Source: an uncultured Spartobacteria bacterium (GTDB lineage: Bacteria; Verrucomicrobiota; Verrucomicrobiia; Chthoniobacterales; Chthoniobacteraceae). From it: a DNA stretch of 32,830 nt. Under the pieces are notes generated by a model. The model was not told the DNA's origin and ran no database searches. It was given only the letters and a program-made list of their open reading frames with translations. The position numbers were made by a program, and so were the translations under genes. Location: positions 1-32,830 of the forward strand of contig CAIYUV010000086.1 in assembly GCA_903929475.1 (NCBI GenBank), in the 5' to 3' direction. Below are positions 14,827 through 22,822 of this stretch, piece by piece; position 1 is the stretch's first letter, and each line of letters opens with the position of its first letter.

Positions 14827-15669
14827 TCAGTCAATCGGCTCGTTACGATCGTCCCCGCGCGTGGCTTTTGCCTCCTCAAGCGCCTCACGTCGCGCACGGC
14901 GTCTCTCAAGCACCCATACAAGCCAGATGCACGCTTCAAAAAGCAACATTATCGGAAGGGCGAACACAAACAGCATGAATAGATCGGGGGTGGGCGAAAT
15001 GATTCCCGCCAAAACGAGGGCGATCGCGTAGCCGTAAGTGCGCATCCCCTTTAGCCACGCATAGCTCACCAGTCCTACGGCATTCAGTGTTACCATCACT
15101 ACCGGCAGTTCGCACACGAGACCGATGGCGATGCTCAAGTGCGTCACAAAACCGTAGTATTCGCGAATCGTCCAACTCGGCCTACCAAAAGCGGCGGCAT
15201 CCGTAAGCAGCCAGCGCAGCGTCACTGGCAGCACTAAGAAATAGCTGATTAACACCCCGACCAAAAACAGTCCGAATCCCACCGACACAGCCGGCAGCAC
15301 GTATTTTTTCTCCTTCCTCGTCAGTGCCGGGAGCACGAATTCCGCGAGAAAGAAAAAGAGCAACGGAAACGAAGCGACGATGCCCGCGTAGAATGAAAGC
15401 GTGAACGAAACGGTGATTGAATCCACAGGACCCGTGATGATCAGCACATTCTTCACGTCACCCACAATCTGCTCCAGCGGGTGATTGAGCACCTTCGCAA
15501 GCGTCGTGCGAAATGCGAACGCCAGCACCATCGCAATCGCCAGCGTAGAAATCATCTTGATCAACGTCCAGCGCAAGTCCTCCAAATGATCGAGAAATGG
15601 CTTCACCACTTCTCCATCAGCGACCGCAGACTCGTCGCGCTTTTTAAATAACTTCGTTAAAAACCACAT
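14827..15669 (-). CDS. tatC: twin-arginine translocase subunit TatC
   Basis: A 280-residue, six-helix inner-membrane receptor that binds twin-arginine signal peptides and, with TatA/B, exports folded proteins. Family marks: FLDHLEDLRWTLIKMI near residue 25 (the HLxELR-like motif), FRTTLAKVLNHPL, and the cytoplasmic loop VSFTLSFYAGIVASFPLLFFFLAEFVLPALTRKEKKY. Later come YFLVLPVTLRWLL, SIAIGLVCELPVVM and SYAWLKGMRTYGYAIALVLAGIISPTPD. It is slightly longer than E. coli TatC because of short charged tails. No tatA or tatB lies beside it. Two likely Tat substrates, with RR signals, are encoded at 20090-22339. Confidence 0.95.
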   Translation of the reverse strand: MWFLTKLFKKRDESAVADGEVVKPFLDHLEDLRWTLIKMISTLAIAMVLAFAFRTTLAKVLNHPLEQIVGDVKNVLIITGPVDSITVSFTLSFYAGIVASFPLLFFFLAEFVLPALTRKEKKYVLPAVSVGFGLFLVGVLISYFLVLPVTLRWLLTDAAAFGRPSWTIREYYGFVTHLSIAIGLVCELPVVMVTLNAVGLVSYAWLKGMRTYGYAIALVLAGIISPTPDLFMLFVFALPIMLLFEACIWLVWVLERRRARREALEEAKATRGDDRNEPID

Positions 15670-15723
15670 GGGCGGCGGAAGATGCTGAGTCGGGTTCGAT
15701 GTGTGAAGCGCAATCCCATCGCA

Positions 15724-16350
15724 TCAAAAATTCATCACGCCCATCGCCACCATCCGTGCAAACGCCGCCAGCGTATTTGCATCGCGCACTTCACCGCTCG
15801 CGATCATCCCACGCAGCTCGGCAGGCGAAAATGAGCGGCACTCCGTAATCGCCTCCGCCTCGTCGGGCCGCGCACCCCCATCCACTGCAACAACCGGACG
15901 CGCGAGCAGCAGATGACTGTGCTCATCCGTAAAACCCGCACTCGGGAAAAAATGACCGAGCGAAATCATTTCCCCTCCCGGCGCGAGCGTGTGCCCGGCC
16001 TCCTCGTGCAGTTCGCGCAGCCCCGTCGCGCGAACCGCATCCAGCCCTTCGTTCTCATCAATCTGCCCCGCCGGAAATTCCCAAATCGTCGCACGAATCG
16101 GAACTCGCTCCTGCCGCACGAGCAGGAACTTCCCCTCCACGGTCAGTGGCGCGACCACCACTGCGCCTTTTCGGTGCGTCACCGTCCAGTCAAACGGCGT
16201 CGCGCGCGTCGGCGAAGTCACCGTGACCTTGTGAACTTCGAGATACGGATTTGCAAAAAGCGTGTCATCGCCGACCAACTGCCAGCCTGCCGAATCGCGG
16301 ATAAAATCATGAAAGCGCATGAACAGGCAGTGATTCGGTAATTGCCGCAT
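15724..16350 (-). CDS. Nudix hydrolase, ADP-ribose pyrophosphatase-like
   Basis: A 208-residue protein of the Nudix superfamily, closest in layout to ADP-ribose/nucleotide-sugar pyrophosphatases: an N-terminal strand domain, then WEFPAGQIDENEG and RELHEEAGH. The Nudix box is unusual because the stretch between the first conserved Glu and REL is ten residues instead of seven; the metal-binding RELHEEAG core is intact. A late PSAGFTDEHSHLLLAR motif also fits the ADP-ribose group. The start could be 16350 or the internal ATG at 16320; neither has a clear ribosome site. It lies 54 bases upstream of tatC and may head that transcript. It is divergent from yceD. Confidence 0.85.
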   Translation of the reverse strand: MRQLPNHCLFMRFHDFIRDSAGWQLVGDDTLFANPYLEVHKVTVTSPTRATPFDWTVTHRKGAVVVAPLTVEGKFLLVRQERVPIRATIWEFPAGQIDENEGLDAVRATGLRELHEEAGHTLAPGGEMISLGHFFPSAGFTDEHSHLLLARPVVAVDGGARPDEAEAITECRSFSPAELRGMIASGEVRDANTLAAFARMVAMGVMNF

Positions 16351-16382
16351 GCATTCCAGACAAAAAACGCCGCGCTCACACT

Positions 16383-16412
16383 TTGCTGGAAATCCTCACA
16401 ATGCTGTTTAAT
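16383..16412 (+). promoter_or_regulatory. candidate promoter for yceD-rpmF
   Basis: TTGCTG at 16383-16388 and TTTAAT at 16407-16412, 18 bases apart, lie 10 bases before the yceD ATG. The leader would be very short. Confidence 0.35.
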
Positions 16413-16422
16413 GTCCCGCGCC

Positions 16423-16881
16423 ATGAAGGTTCATGTTTTGCAGATTCCGGAGGACGGGAAGCACTACGAAGGCGAAGAGTCGTCCGACGTGCTCGATCTC
16501 AAAGACCCGCACGCGCGCGCACGCGCTGTGGGGCCGATCCACTACAGCCTCGATGTAGGGCTGAGTGAGAGCGGGCTTTTTGCCACCGGGACCGTCTCCG
16601 CCGAGGTGGAGTGCGAATGTGTGCGCTGTCTGACGAAATTCCGGCAGGTGTTGGAGGTGCCGGATTTTGCCTGCCAGATCGAACTCGAAGGTCGTGAGAC
16701 GGTGGACTTGACAGAACATATCCGGGAAGACATCTTGCTCGCCCTTCCGGCCCATCCGCACTGCGACTGGAGCGGTGAAAACGTCTGCAAGGCCGATTTT
16801 CTCACTGATAAAGTCGCCGAAGTCGAGCCACTCGACGACAAGCGGGATGTCTGGAAGTCACTCGATAAACTGAAACTTTAA
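16423..16881 (+). CDS. yceD: YceD-family protein (DUF177)
   Basis: A 152-residue protein of the family almost always encoded directly upstream of ribosomal protein L32, with a suggested role in ribosome or rRNA accumulation. Family features seen: a conserved CECVRCLTKF motif (about residues 64-73), an acidic strand region with DLTEHIREDILLALPAHP, and a later cysteine in GENVCKADF. The start at 16423 gives MKVHVLQIPEDG; in-frame codons upstream to 16342 are unlikely because they overlap the promoter region. rpmF starts 12 bases after its stop, the classic yceD-rpmF pair. Confidence 0.9.
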   Translation: MKVHVLQIPEDGKHYEGEESSDVLDLKDPHARARAVGPIHYSLDVGLSESGLFATGTVSAEVECECVRCLTKFRQVLEVPDFACQIELEGRETVDLTEHIREDILLALPAHPHCDWSGENVCKADFLTDKVAEVEPLDDKRDVWKSLDKLKL

Positions 16882-16893
16882 CCACACCAAAAC

Positions 16894-17073
16894 ATGGGCG
16901 TCCCAAAACGTAAGAAATCCAAGATGCGTCTCCGCACGCACAAAGCATCACTCCGCTGGCACGCACCGCTGCTCAATAAATGCAGCAAGTGCAGCAGCAC
17001 CTGCCAGAGCCATCGCGCGTGCCCGAGCTGCGGCTACTATGCCGGACGCCAGGTGCTCACGATTGGCGCGTAA
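16894..17073 (+). CDS. rpmF: 50S ribosomal protein L32
   Basis: A 59-residue basic protein of the large ribosomal subunit. It begins MGVPKRKKSKMRLRTHK, the usual VPKRK-x-S start. It has a zinc-ribbon with Cys pairs at 30/33 and 43/46 (CSKC and CPSC), plus extra C37 and H40. The length is normal. It follows yceD by 12 bases and precedes a strong terminator, so yceD-rpmF is transcribed largely apart from plsX-fabH downstream. Confidence 0.97.
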   Translation: MGVPKRKKSKMRLRTHKASLRWHAPLLNKCSKCSSTCQSHRACPSCGYYAGRQVLTIGA

Positions 17074-17091
17074 GCGAATTTTTCAAAACCC

Positions 17092-17136
17092 CTCAGCCGC
17101 CCCGCTTCATTGCGCGGCGGCTGAGTTGTTTTTTGG
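17092..17136 (+). terminator. Rho-independent terminator after rpmF
   Basis: CTCAGCCGCC at 17092-17101 pairs with GGCGGCTGAG at 17116-17125, a perfect 10-bp stem with a 14-base loop, followed by TTGTTTTTT. Confidence 0.88.
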
Positions 17137-17187
17137 CTTGATGCAATTTCGCCTTTGCCTACGCATGGGCACCCCCGCTTACACCTG

Positions 17188-18213
17188 ATGAAAATCGCGC
17201 TAGATGCAATGGGCGGCGACTACGCCCCGGAAAATATCATCCACGGCGCAGTGCTCGCTCTTCGCGAGTTCCCCCACATCACAAAGCTCTTCCTCACCGG
17301 CGACACCCCGCGCATCGAAGCCGAGCTGCGCAAGCACGGCTGCAACGACTCGCGCATCGAAATCGTCCACACCACGCAAGTCGTGGACATGGCGGACAGC
17401 GGCCTCGATTCCGTGCGGCGCAAAAAAGACAGCTCCGTATCGCGCGCCGTGGATTTGGTGAAGGACGGCAGTGCGCAGGCCGTCGTCAGCGCGGGGCACA
17501 CAGGCGCGGCGGTCACAGCGTCGCTCATTAAATTGCGCTGCCTCCCCGGCATCGAGCGGCCCGCGATTGCGAGTATCATGCCATCGCTCGGCAAGCACTG
17601 GGTGCTCATTGACGCAGGCGCGAATCCCGACGCCGAGCCCGCGCACATCGTGCAAAACGCATTCATGGGCGCGGCCTACGCGCAGCGCGTGCTCGGTCGC
17701 AAAAATCCCGAAATCGGCCTCATGTCCAACGGCACCGAGGAGGAAAAAGGAAACGCAGCCACGAAGGAAACCCGCGCACTGCTCCGAGCCATCCCCGCGC
17801 TGAACTTCCGAGGCAACGTCGAGGGGCACGATCTTTTCAACGACCCGCCCGACGTGATCGTGTGCGATGGATTCGTCGGCAACATCCTCCTCAAGACATG
17901 CGAAGCCATGGCCCACGCGATGTTCTCCATGATCAAGACGGAGCTTTACTCCAGCCTACGCACAAAAATTGGCGCGCTTCTCGCGAAGCCCGCATTCAAG
18001 CGCGTTCATACCAAAACCAACGCCGACGAATACGGCGGGATGCCGCTGCTCGGCGTCAATGGAGTCACCATCATCTCCCACGGCGGCGCGTCCGCGCTCG
18101 CCATGAAAAACGCACTGCGCATGGCCTGCGAAACCATCCGCCACGAAGTCAACCCGCACATCATCGAAGCCGTCCAGCGCCACCATGATCACGCCACAGC
18201 CACGCCAGCGTAA
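17188..18213 (+). CDS. plsX: phosphate acyltransferase PlsX
   Basis: A 341-residue peripheral-membrane enzyme that converts acyl-ACP and phosphate to acyl-phosphate, feeding PlsY in phospholipid synthesis. Family blocks: MKIALDAMGGDYAPENIIHGAV at the start, DSSVSRAVDLVKDGSAQAVVSAGHTGA, LIDAGANPD, IGLMSNGTEEEKGN, GNVEGHDLFNDPPDVIVCDGFVGNILLK and NGVTIISHGGASA. Start 17188 matches the family exactly; the ATG at 17155 would add 11 residues. It overlaps fabH by 29 bases, indicating coupled translation. A terminator separates it from rpmF, so it needs its own promoter; TTGATG (17138) and TACGCA (17160) are weak candidates. Confidence 0.97.
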   Translation: MKIALDAMGGDYAPENIIHGAVLALREFPHITKLFLTGDTPRIEAELRKHGCNDSRIEIVHTTQVVDMADSGLDSVRRKKDSSVSRAVDLVKDGSAQAVVSAGHTGAAVTASLIKLRCLPGIERPAIASIMPSLGKHWVLIDAGANPDAEPAHIVQNAFMGAAYAQRVLGRKNPEIGLMSNGTEEEKGNAATKETRALLRAIPALNFRGNVEGHDLFNDPPDVIVCDGFVGNILLKTCEAMAHAMFSMIKTELYSSLRTKIGALLAKPAFKRVHTKTNADEYGGMPLLGVNGVTIISHGGASALAMKNALRMACETIRHEVNPHIIEAVQRHHDHATATPA

Positions 18214-19204
18214 CAACTCACCCAAACGCACCGTCTCCATCATCGGCACGGGCAGCTACGTGCCGGAGAAAATCCTCACCAACGCCGACCTCGAAAAGAG
18301 CGTCGAGACCACCGACGAGTGGATCACCACGCGCACCGGGATCAAAGAGCGCCGCATCGCCGCCGATGGAGAATTCACCAGCGACATGGCCGCAAAGGCC
18401 GCGCTCGCCGCTTTGGAAAATGCGGGCATCACCGCCGAGGAAATTGACCTCATCATCGTCGCCACCGTCACGCCCGACATGTTCTTTCCCAGCACCGCGT
18501 GCTTCGTGCAGACAAAAATCGGCGCGAAAAACGCCGCGTGCTTCGACGTCAGCGCCGCATGCTCCGGCTTTCTCTACGGCATCGAAATCGCCCAGCAATT
18601 CATCACCTCCCACACGCACGACACCATCCTCGTCATCGGCGCGGAAAAACTTTCCAGCATCGTCAACTGGACCGACCGCAACACATGCGTCCTCTTCGGC
18701 GACGGCGCGGGCGCGGCCATCCTCCGCCATCGCGCACACGGCCACGGCGTCATCGCCACGCGCATGGGCAGCAACGGCGAACTCGCCGACATCCTCAAAA
18801 TCCCCGGCGGCGGCTGCGCCCTTCCCACCACTGTGGAAAACGCCGCCGAGCGCCACGCCACCATCCAGATGAACGGACGCGAGACCTACAAACACGCCGT
18901 CACCGCCATGGTCGAAAGCGCGCGCCAGGTCCTCGACGACGCCGGCCTCACTCCCGCCGACCTCGCCTGCATCATCCCGCATCAAGCCAATCTCCGCATC
19001 ATCGAAGCCATCGCCGACCGCCTCGAAGTCCCGATGGATCGCTTCATGATCAACCTCGACCGCTACGGCAACACCAGCGCCGCAGCAGTCGCCATCGCCC
19101 TCGACGAAGCCAACCGCACCAGCCGCATGAAAGTCGGCGACTACGTCCTCCTCGTCGTCTTCGGCGGCGGCCTCACTTGGGCCAGTTCCGTCGTCCAGTG
19201 GTAG
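18185..19204 (+). CDS. fabH: 3-oxoacyl-[ACP] synthase III (KAS III)
   Basis: A 339-residue condensing enzyme that starts fatty-acid synthesis by joining acetyl-CoA with malonyl-ACP. The catalytic triad is visible: Cys126 in DVSAACSGFLYG, His266 in IIPHQANLRII and Asn296 in DRYGNTSAA. The opening SIIGTGSYVPEKILTN and TDEWITTRTGIKERRIA are typical. The ATG at 18185 is the only start before the conserved core; it lies inside the last codons of plsX (29-base overlap). A further eight bases separate it from tatD, so plsX, fabH and tatD form one unit. Confidence 0.97.
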   Translation: MITPQPRQRNNSPKRTVSIIGTGSYVPEKILTNADLEKSVETTDEWITTRTGIKERRIAADGEFTSDMAAKAALAALENAGITAEEIDLIIVATVTPDMFFPSTACFVQTKIGAKNAACFDVSAACSGFLYGIEIAQQFITSHTHDTILVIGAEKLSSIVNWTDRNTCVLFGDGAGAAILRHRAHGHGVIATRMGSNGELADILKIPGGGCALPTTVENAAERHATIQMNGRETYKHAVTAMVESARQVLDDAGLTPADLACIIPHQANLRIIEAIADRLEVPMDRFMINLDRYGNTSAAAVAIALDEANRTSRMKVGDYVLLVVFGGGLTWASSVVQW

Positions 19205-19212
19205 CGGCGCCC

Positions 19213-19992
19213 ATGCTCACCGACACCCACGCCCATCTCGACTACCCCCAGTTTCAGGCAGACTTCCCCGGCGTCCTCGCTCGTGCGGAAAGTGCGGGCG
19301 TCAACCGCTTCGTCGCCATCGGCACCGGACTGGAAAGTAGCAGCCGCGTTCGCGACCTCGCTATCCAGTCCCCAAAAATCTTCGCCGCCGCAGGCATCCA
19401 CCCCAACCACGTCCCCGACGAACGACCCGACTTTCTCCCTTCGCTGCGCGAAATCGCGCAACATCCTCGCGTAGTCGCCATCGGCGAAACCGGACTCGAC
19501 TACTTTCGTCTCGCCAAAGACGACACAGCCTCGCGCATCGCACAAGCCGCCGCCTTTCGCACGCAGCTCGATCTCGCCGTCGAACTTCGCAAACCCGTCG
19601 TCATCCACGAGCGCGCCGCATGGGACGACACCCTCGCCATCCTCCGCGAATACACAGGCCGCGTCCGCGCCGTCTTCCACTGCTTCGGCAAATCCCCCGC
19701 GCACGCCGCCGAAGTCATCGCCCTCGGCCACCTCGTCAGCTTCACAGGCATCGTCACTTTCAAAAACGCCCCCGACGCCCAAGCCAGCGCCGCCACCGTC
19801 CCCGCCGGAAAATTCATGCTCGAAACCGACTGCCCCTACCTCGCCCCCGAGCCCCATCGCGGCAAAGTCTGCGAGCCCGCCCACATCCGCAACATCGCCG
19901 AGCGCATCGCCACCCTCCGCAATATTTCCCTCACCCAACTCGCCGCCGAAACCGAAGCCACCGCCAGCGCGTTCTTCAACTTCCCCGCGTAG
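19213..19992 (+). CDS. tatD: TatD-family metal-dependent hydrolase
   Basis: A 259-residue TIM-barrel deoxyribonuclease/hydrolase. Metal ligands are in place: THAHLD at residues 4-9, the catalytic Glu in AIGETGLDYFR, His in PVVIHERAAWDD, His in AVFHCFGKS and Asp in LETDCPYLAPEPHRG. The start at 19213 gives the usual MLTDTHAHLDYP; the same frame is open further upstream only as a shadow of fabH. It is the last gene of the plsX-fabH-tatD group. The name does not imply a role in protein export. Confidence 0.95.
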   Translation: MLTDTHAHLDYPQFQADFPGVLARAESAGVNRFVAIGTGLESSSRVRDLAIQSPKIFAAAGIHPNHVPDERPDFLPSLREIAQHPRVVAIGETGLDYFRLAKDDTASRIAQAAAFRTQLDLAVELRKPVVIHERAAWDDTLAILREYTGRVRAVFHCFGKSPAHAAEVIALGHLVSFTGIVTFKNAPDAQASAATVPAGKFMLETDCPYLAPEPHRGKVCEPAHIRNIAERIATLRNISLTQLAAETEATASAFFNFPA

Positions 19993-20089
19993 GAACACAC
20001 ATTGAATCGGAGTCAGAACGTTCCGAACTGTGGCTCTGAACAAACCTCAGAAGGTTACAGCAGATCGTCCGCCTTCAAGTTTGCTGCGT

Positions 20090-20989
20090 CTATAACGCGA
20101 AAATCTTGTCCGTGCGTTCGGCGAGGAACTTCAGCCGTGTGGCGTCGCCGCCACCGACTTCGAGGATGCCGTAGCCTTCGTAGCCGACTTCATCGAGGGC
20201 CTTCATCACAGCGGGCCAGTCGTTTTCTCCCTCCATCAATTCCACCTCGAAGCCGGCGAAGGGGCCGTGTTTGTCGCGCTTGGAGCGGCTGTATTCCTTG
20301 ATGTGGAGGTTGAAGAGATATTTCTTCCCGAGGGTGCGGACCCAGTGTTCGGGCCAGCCGAAGGTAATGCAGTTGCCGATGTCGAAATGCCAGCCGACCC
20401 ACGGGCTGTTGATTTCTTCGAGGTAGCGTTTGGCGGCGACTGGTTCGTTGATGAAACGATTCCAGACGTTCTCGACGGCGATGGCGCATTTGGATTGCTC
20501 GGCGGTTTCGATGCAGCGTTTGATGCCTTCGATACTGCGCTGCCAGCATTGCTCATAGGTCACGTCTTTTTCCACCGTGCCGGGGACGAGGAGGACGCGC
20601 TTGCAGCCGATTTCGCCGCCTTGTTTGAGCGCAAACTTGAGTCCGTTGACCGTGCGCTCGCGCTTGCCCGGATCGGGCGAGCTGAGCGGGAAGCTCCAGT
20701 GCGGTGTGCAAATGATGCCAGCGACTTCGAGTCCGCTGGCGTCGCGCGCCTCGATGATTTTTTCCGTCGTGAGTCCGTCGTCGGGGAGGTTGAGTTCGAT
20801 GCCGTCGAAGCCGGCGTCCTTGATCGCTTTGAAGCGATCCGTGAGCGAGCCTTTGACGTTGCACATTCCGAGATTCACAGCCTTCTTCAGCTTCGGGCGT
20901 TTTTTCGCTGGCGCATCCTGCGCGTTGGAAAGGAGCGCACTTCCCGCGAGGGCGGCGCTAGTGGTGAGGAACGTGCGACGGTTGATCAT
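20090..20989 (-). CDS. Tat-exported sugar phosphate isomerase/epimerase-like TIM barrel
   Basis: A 299-residue protein of the xylose-isomerase-like TIM-barrel family (hydroxypyruvate isomerase / IolE-like). The N-terminus is a twin-arginine signal, MINRRTFLTTSAALAGSALLSNA, so the enzyme acts outside the cytoplasm. Barrel marks: DAGFDGIELNLPDDG, IAVENVWNRF with the catalytic-type Glu, WVGWHFDIGNC with metal-binding Asp/His, HIKEYSR and YGILEVGGGD. The metal-binding set looks intact, so it is probably active; the substrate is unknown. Its start is 15 bases beyond the stop of the Gfo/Idh/MocA gene on the same strand, so the two are one transcript. Confidence 0.87.
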   Translation of the reverse strand: MINRRTFLTTSAALAGSALLSNAQDAPAKKRPKLKKAVNLGMCNVKGSLTDRFKAIKDAGFDGIELNLPDDGLTTEKIIEARDASGLEVAGIICTPHWSFPLSSPDPGKRERTVNGLKFALKQGGEIGCKRVLLVPGTVEKDVTYEQCWQRSIEGIKRCIETAEQSKCAIAVENVWNRFINEPVAAKRYLEEINSPWVGWHFDIGNCITFGWPEHWVRTLGKKYLFNLHIKEYSRSKRDKHGPFAGFEVELMEGENDWPAVMKALDEVGYEGYGILEVGGGDATRLKFLAERTDKIFAL

Positions 20990-21004
20990 GGAAGTGGGGG
21001 TTGC

Positions 21005-22339
21005 TTACGCGGGGAGCTTGTAGCGTCCGGGCATGGCGACTTCGGGAACGGGCACCTTGGAGTCCATTTGAAGAGTGTTCACGTCCACGGGCGCCCATGT
21101 TTCATTGGAGTTGACCACATCGTCCCACTCGATGGTGCGGCCTGTGTAGGCGCTCATGCGGCCCATGATGGCGAGGCGCGAACTGTGTGCGAGCTGCTCT
21201 CCCATGTTCACGGGTTTGCCTGCGAGGATGCTTGCGATGAGTTCCTTGTGCTCCTCGACATACATCAGATTTTTTTCGCCGGGCGATTTGCCGTCTGCGC
21301 CGCCGTTCTTTTCGTAATACCAGCGGTCGCCGTTCGCATTATCGAGGACGTGCAGGGGCTTGAAACCGTTCACCTGCCCGGTGCCGTTCGCGCCCATGAT
21401 GTAGTCCGCATTTTCCGGCGAGCAGCCGCCCTGCTGGCGGGCGAAGATGAAGCCGCGTCCGCCATTCGGGAACTCATACATCACGGCGAAGTGGTCATAC
21501 ACATTGCCGAATTCCGGCTCGATGCGTTGCTGGCGACCGCCGAGAGCGACGCATTTCACGGGCGGCACGTCCTTGAACGCCCAACTCATCTTGTCCACGC
21601 TGTGCACGGCCTGCTCGACGATGTGATCGCCGGAAAGCCAGGTGTAATAAAGCCAGTTGCGGAGTTGGTATTCCACGTCGCTCCAGTCCTTCTTGCGCTC
21701 GTGCGGCGCCCAAGGGCTGTTGGTGAGATAGGTGCCGTAGTAGGCGCGGATGTCGCCGATGAAACCCGCGTGCATCTTGGCCCACGTCGCGCGCTCGGCG
21801 AAATTGTAGCGCCAGCAAAAGCCCGTCTGGATTGCGAGGTTCTTTTCCTTCGCCTTCTTCACGGCCTCCAGCGCGTGGCGAATGGCCGGTGCGTCCACGC
21901 CCAGCGGTTTTTCACAAAAGACATTCTTTCCCGCGTTGATGGCCTTATGCAGATGCGCGGGGCGGAATCCCGGCGGTGTGGTGAGCAACACGATGTCAAT
22001 GTCCGTCGCCAGCACTTTGTCCACGGCGTCAAAGCCGATGAACTTCTGGTTGTCCGGCACTTTCACCTGATCCGGCTTGGCGGTCTTGATGTTAGTGTAG
22101 CTCGTCTCGAGTCTGTCCGCGTGGACATCGCCCATCGCGACAAGCACCACGTTCGGGTCGGCGTTCATCGAGTCCGTCAGCGCCCCCGAGCCGCGACCGC
22201 CGCAGCCGACGATGCCGATCTTGATGGCCTTCGCGGCCTGCGCATTGACGATGTGCGGGAAGGCAAGCACTGCTCCACTAGCGAGCGCGGTGCGGCCAAG
22301 GAAGGAACGACGGGTGACTGGATTATTGGGTGTATTCAT
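21005..22339 (-). CDS. Tat-exported Gfo/Idh/MocA family oxidoreductase
   Basis: A 444-residue NAD(P)-dependent oxidoreductase with a twin-arginine leader, VTRRSFLGRTALASGAVLAFPHIVNA. The Rossmann turn is IGIVGCGGRGSGAL (about residues 37-50). The EKP motif of the family is in NVFCEKPLGVD, and the catalytic-region His is in GDHIVEQAVHSVDKM. Start 22339 gives MNTPNNPVTRRSF; the ATG at 22423 would add 28 unlikely residues in front of the signal. Such proteins are abundant in Verrucomicrobiota and Planctomycetota and are thought to modify glycans or sugars outside the cytoplasm with pre-bound cofactor. It is the first gene of a two-gene operon with the TIM-barrel protein. Confidence 0.9.
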   Translation of the reverse strand: MNTPNNPVTRRSFLGRTALASGAVLAFPHIVNAQAAKAIKIGIVGCGGRGSGALTDSMNADPNVVLVAMGDVHADRLETSYTNIKTAKPDQVKVPDNQKFIGFDAVDKVLATDIDIVLLTTPPGFRPAHLHKAINAGKNVFCEKPLGVDAPAIRHALEAVKKAKEKNLAIQTGFCWRYNFAERATWAKMHAGFIGDIRAYYGTYLTNSPWAPHERKKDWSDVEYQLRNWLYYTWLSGDHIVEQAVHSVDKMSWAFKDVPPVKCVALGGRQQRIEPEFGNVYDHFAVMYEFPNGGRGFIFARQQGGCSPENADYIMGANGTGQVNGFKPLHVLDNANGDRWYYEKNGGADGKSPGEKNLMYVEEHKELIASILAGKPVNMGEQLAHSSRLAIMGRMSAYTGRTIEWDDVVNSNETWAPVDVNTLQMDSKVPVPEVAMPGRYKLPA

Positions 22340-22470
22340 GTGCGTTTGGAAAAGAGTCGGTGAAATTAGTGGCGAAGCGACGCATGTCGAGCGCAGCATT
22401 CGCGGAAAGTGAAACCATTCCACCCTCAGAGTCTTTGCGGGATTCTACAGAAAGTTGCGGGACTTTTTGT

Positions 22471-22498
22471 TTGCACAACGCGGATGTGCCGCTAGTTT
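22471..22498 (+). promoter_or_regulatory. candidate promoter for rpmE
   Basis: TTGCAC at 22471-22476 and TAGTTT at 22493-22498, 16 bases apart, lie 24 bases before the rpmE ATG. No Shine-Dalgarno site is obvious in between. Confidence 0.45.
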
Positions 22499-22522
22499 GG
22501 GCGCCCTTTTCCGCACATCATT

Positions 22523-22753
22523 ATGAAAGCCGACATCCATCCTGACTACAAAGAGACGACCATCCACTGCGCTTGCGGTTCCAGCTACCGCACCAGCTCC
22601 ACACGCCGCGACTTGAAGGTCGGCATCTGCGCGGCGTGCCATCCTTTCTTCACGGGCGAGCAGAAATTCGTGGATACCGCAGGCCGCATCGAGAAGTTCT
22701 CGAAGCGCTACGGCACCGCGCCTCTTCGTGCGACGAAGGCCGTCAAAGCCTAG
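22523..22753 (+). CDS. rpmE: 50S ribosomal protein L31, zinc-binding form
   Basis: A 76-residue ribosomal protein. It begins MKADIHPDY and has the zinc-type cysteines at residues 16, 18, 37 and 40 (HCACGS and [11 protein letters not shown]), so this is the C+ form that can also store zinc. It is followed by a 12-bp hairpin with a T-rich tail, so prfA downstream is only partly co-transcribed. The rpmE-prfA order is common in bacteria. Confidence 0.96.
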   Translation: MKADIHPDYKETTIHCACGSSYRTSSTRRDLKVGICAACHPFFTGEQKFVDTAGRIEKFSKRYGTAPLRATKAVKA

Positions 22754-22776
22754 CTCGTTTTAATTTGATTTCCGGG

Positions 22777-22816
22777 ACGGTGGAGGTGCTGTGGCACTTC
22801 CACCGTTTCGTCTTTC
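22777..22816 (+). terminator. terminator or attenuator between rpmE and prfA
   Basis: ACGGTGGAGGTG at 22777-22788 pairs with CACTTCCACCGT at 22795-22806 (12 bp, one G-T pair, six-base loop). The tail is TTTCGTCTTT. It ends just before the prfA ATG at 22823, so it could also limit prfA translation. Confidence 0.65.
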
Positions 22817-22822
22817 CTGCAC

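Noticed and set aside
20267-22363. A 698-codon plus-strand open frame.
   Set aside because: It is antisense to the two Tat-signal enzymes, whose motifs are unambiguous.
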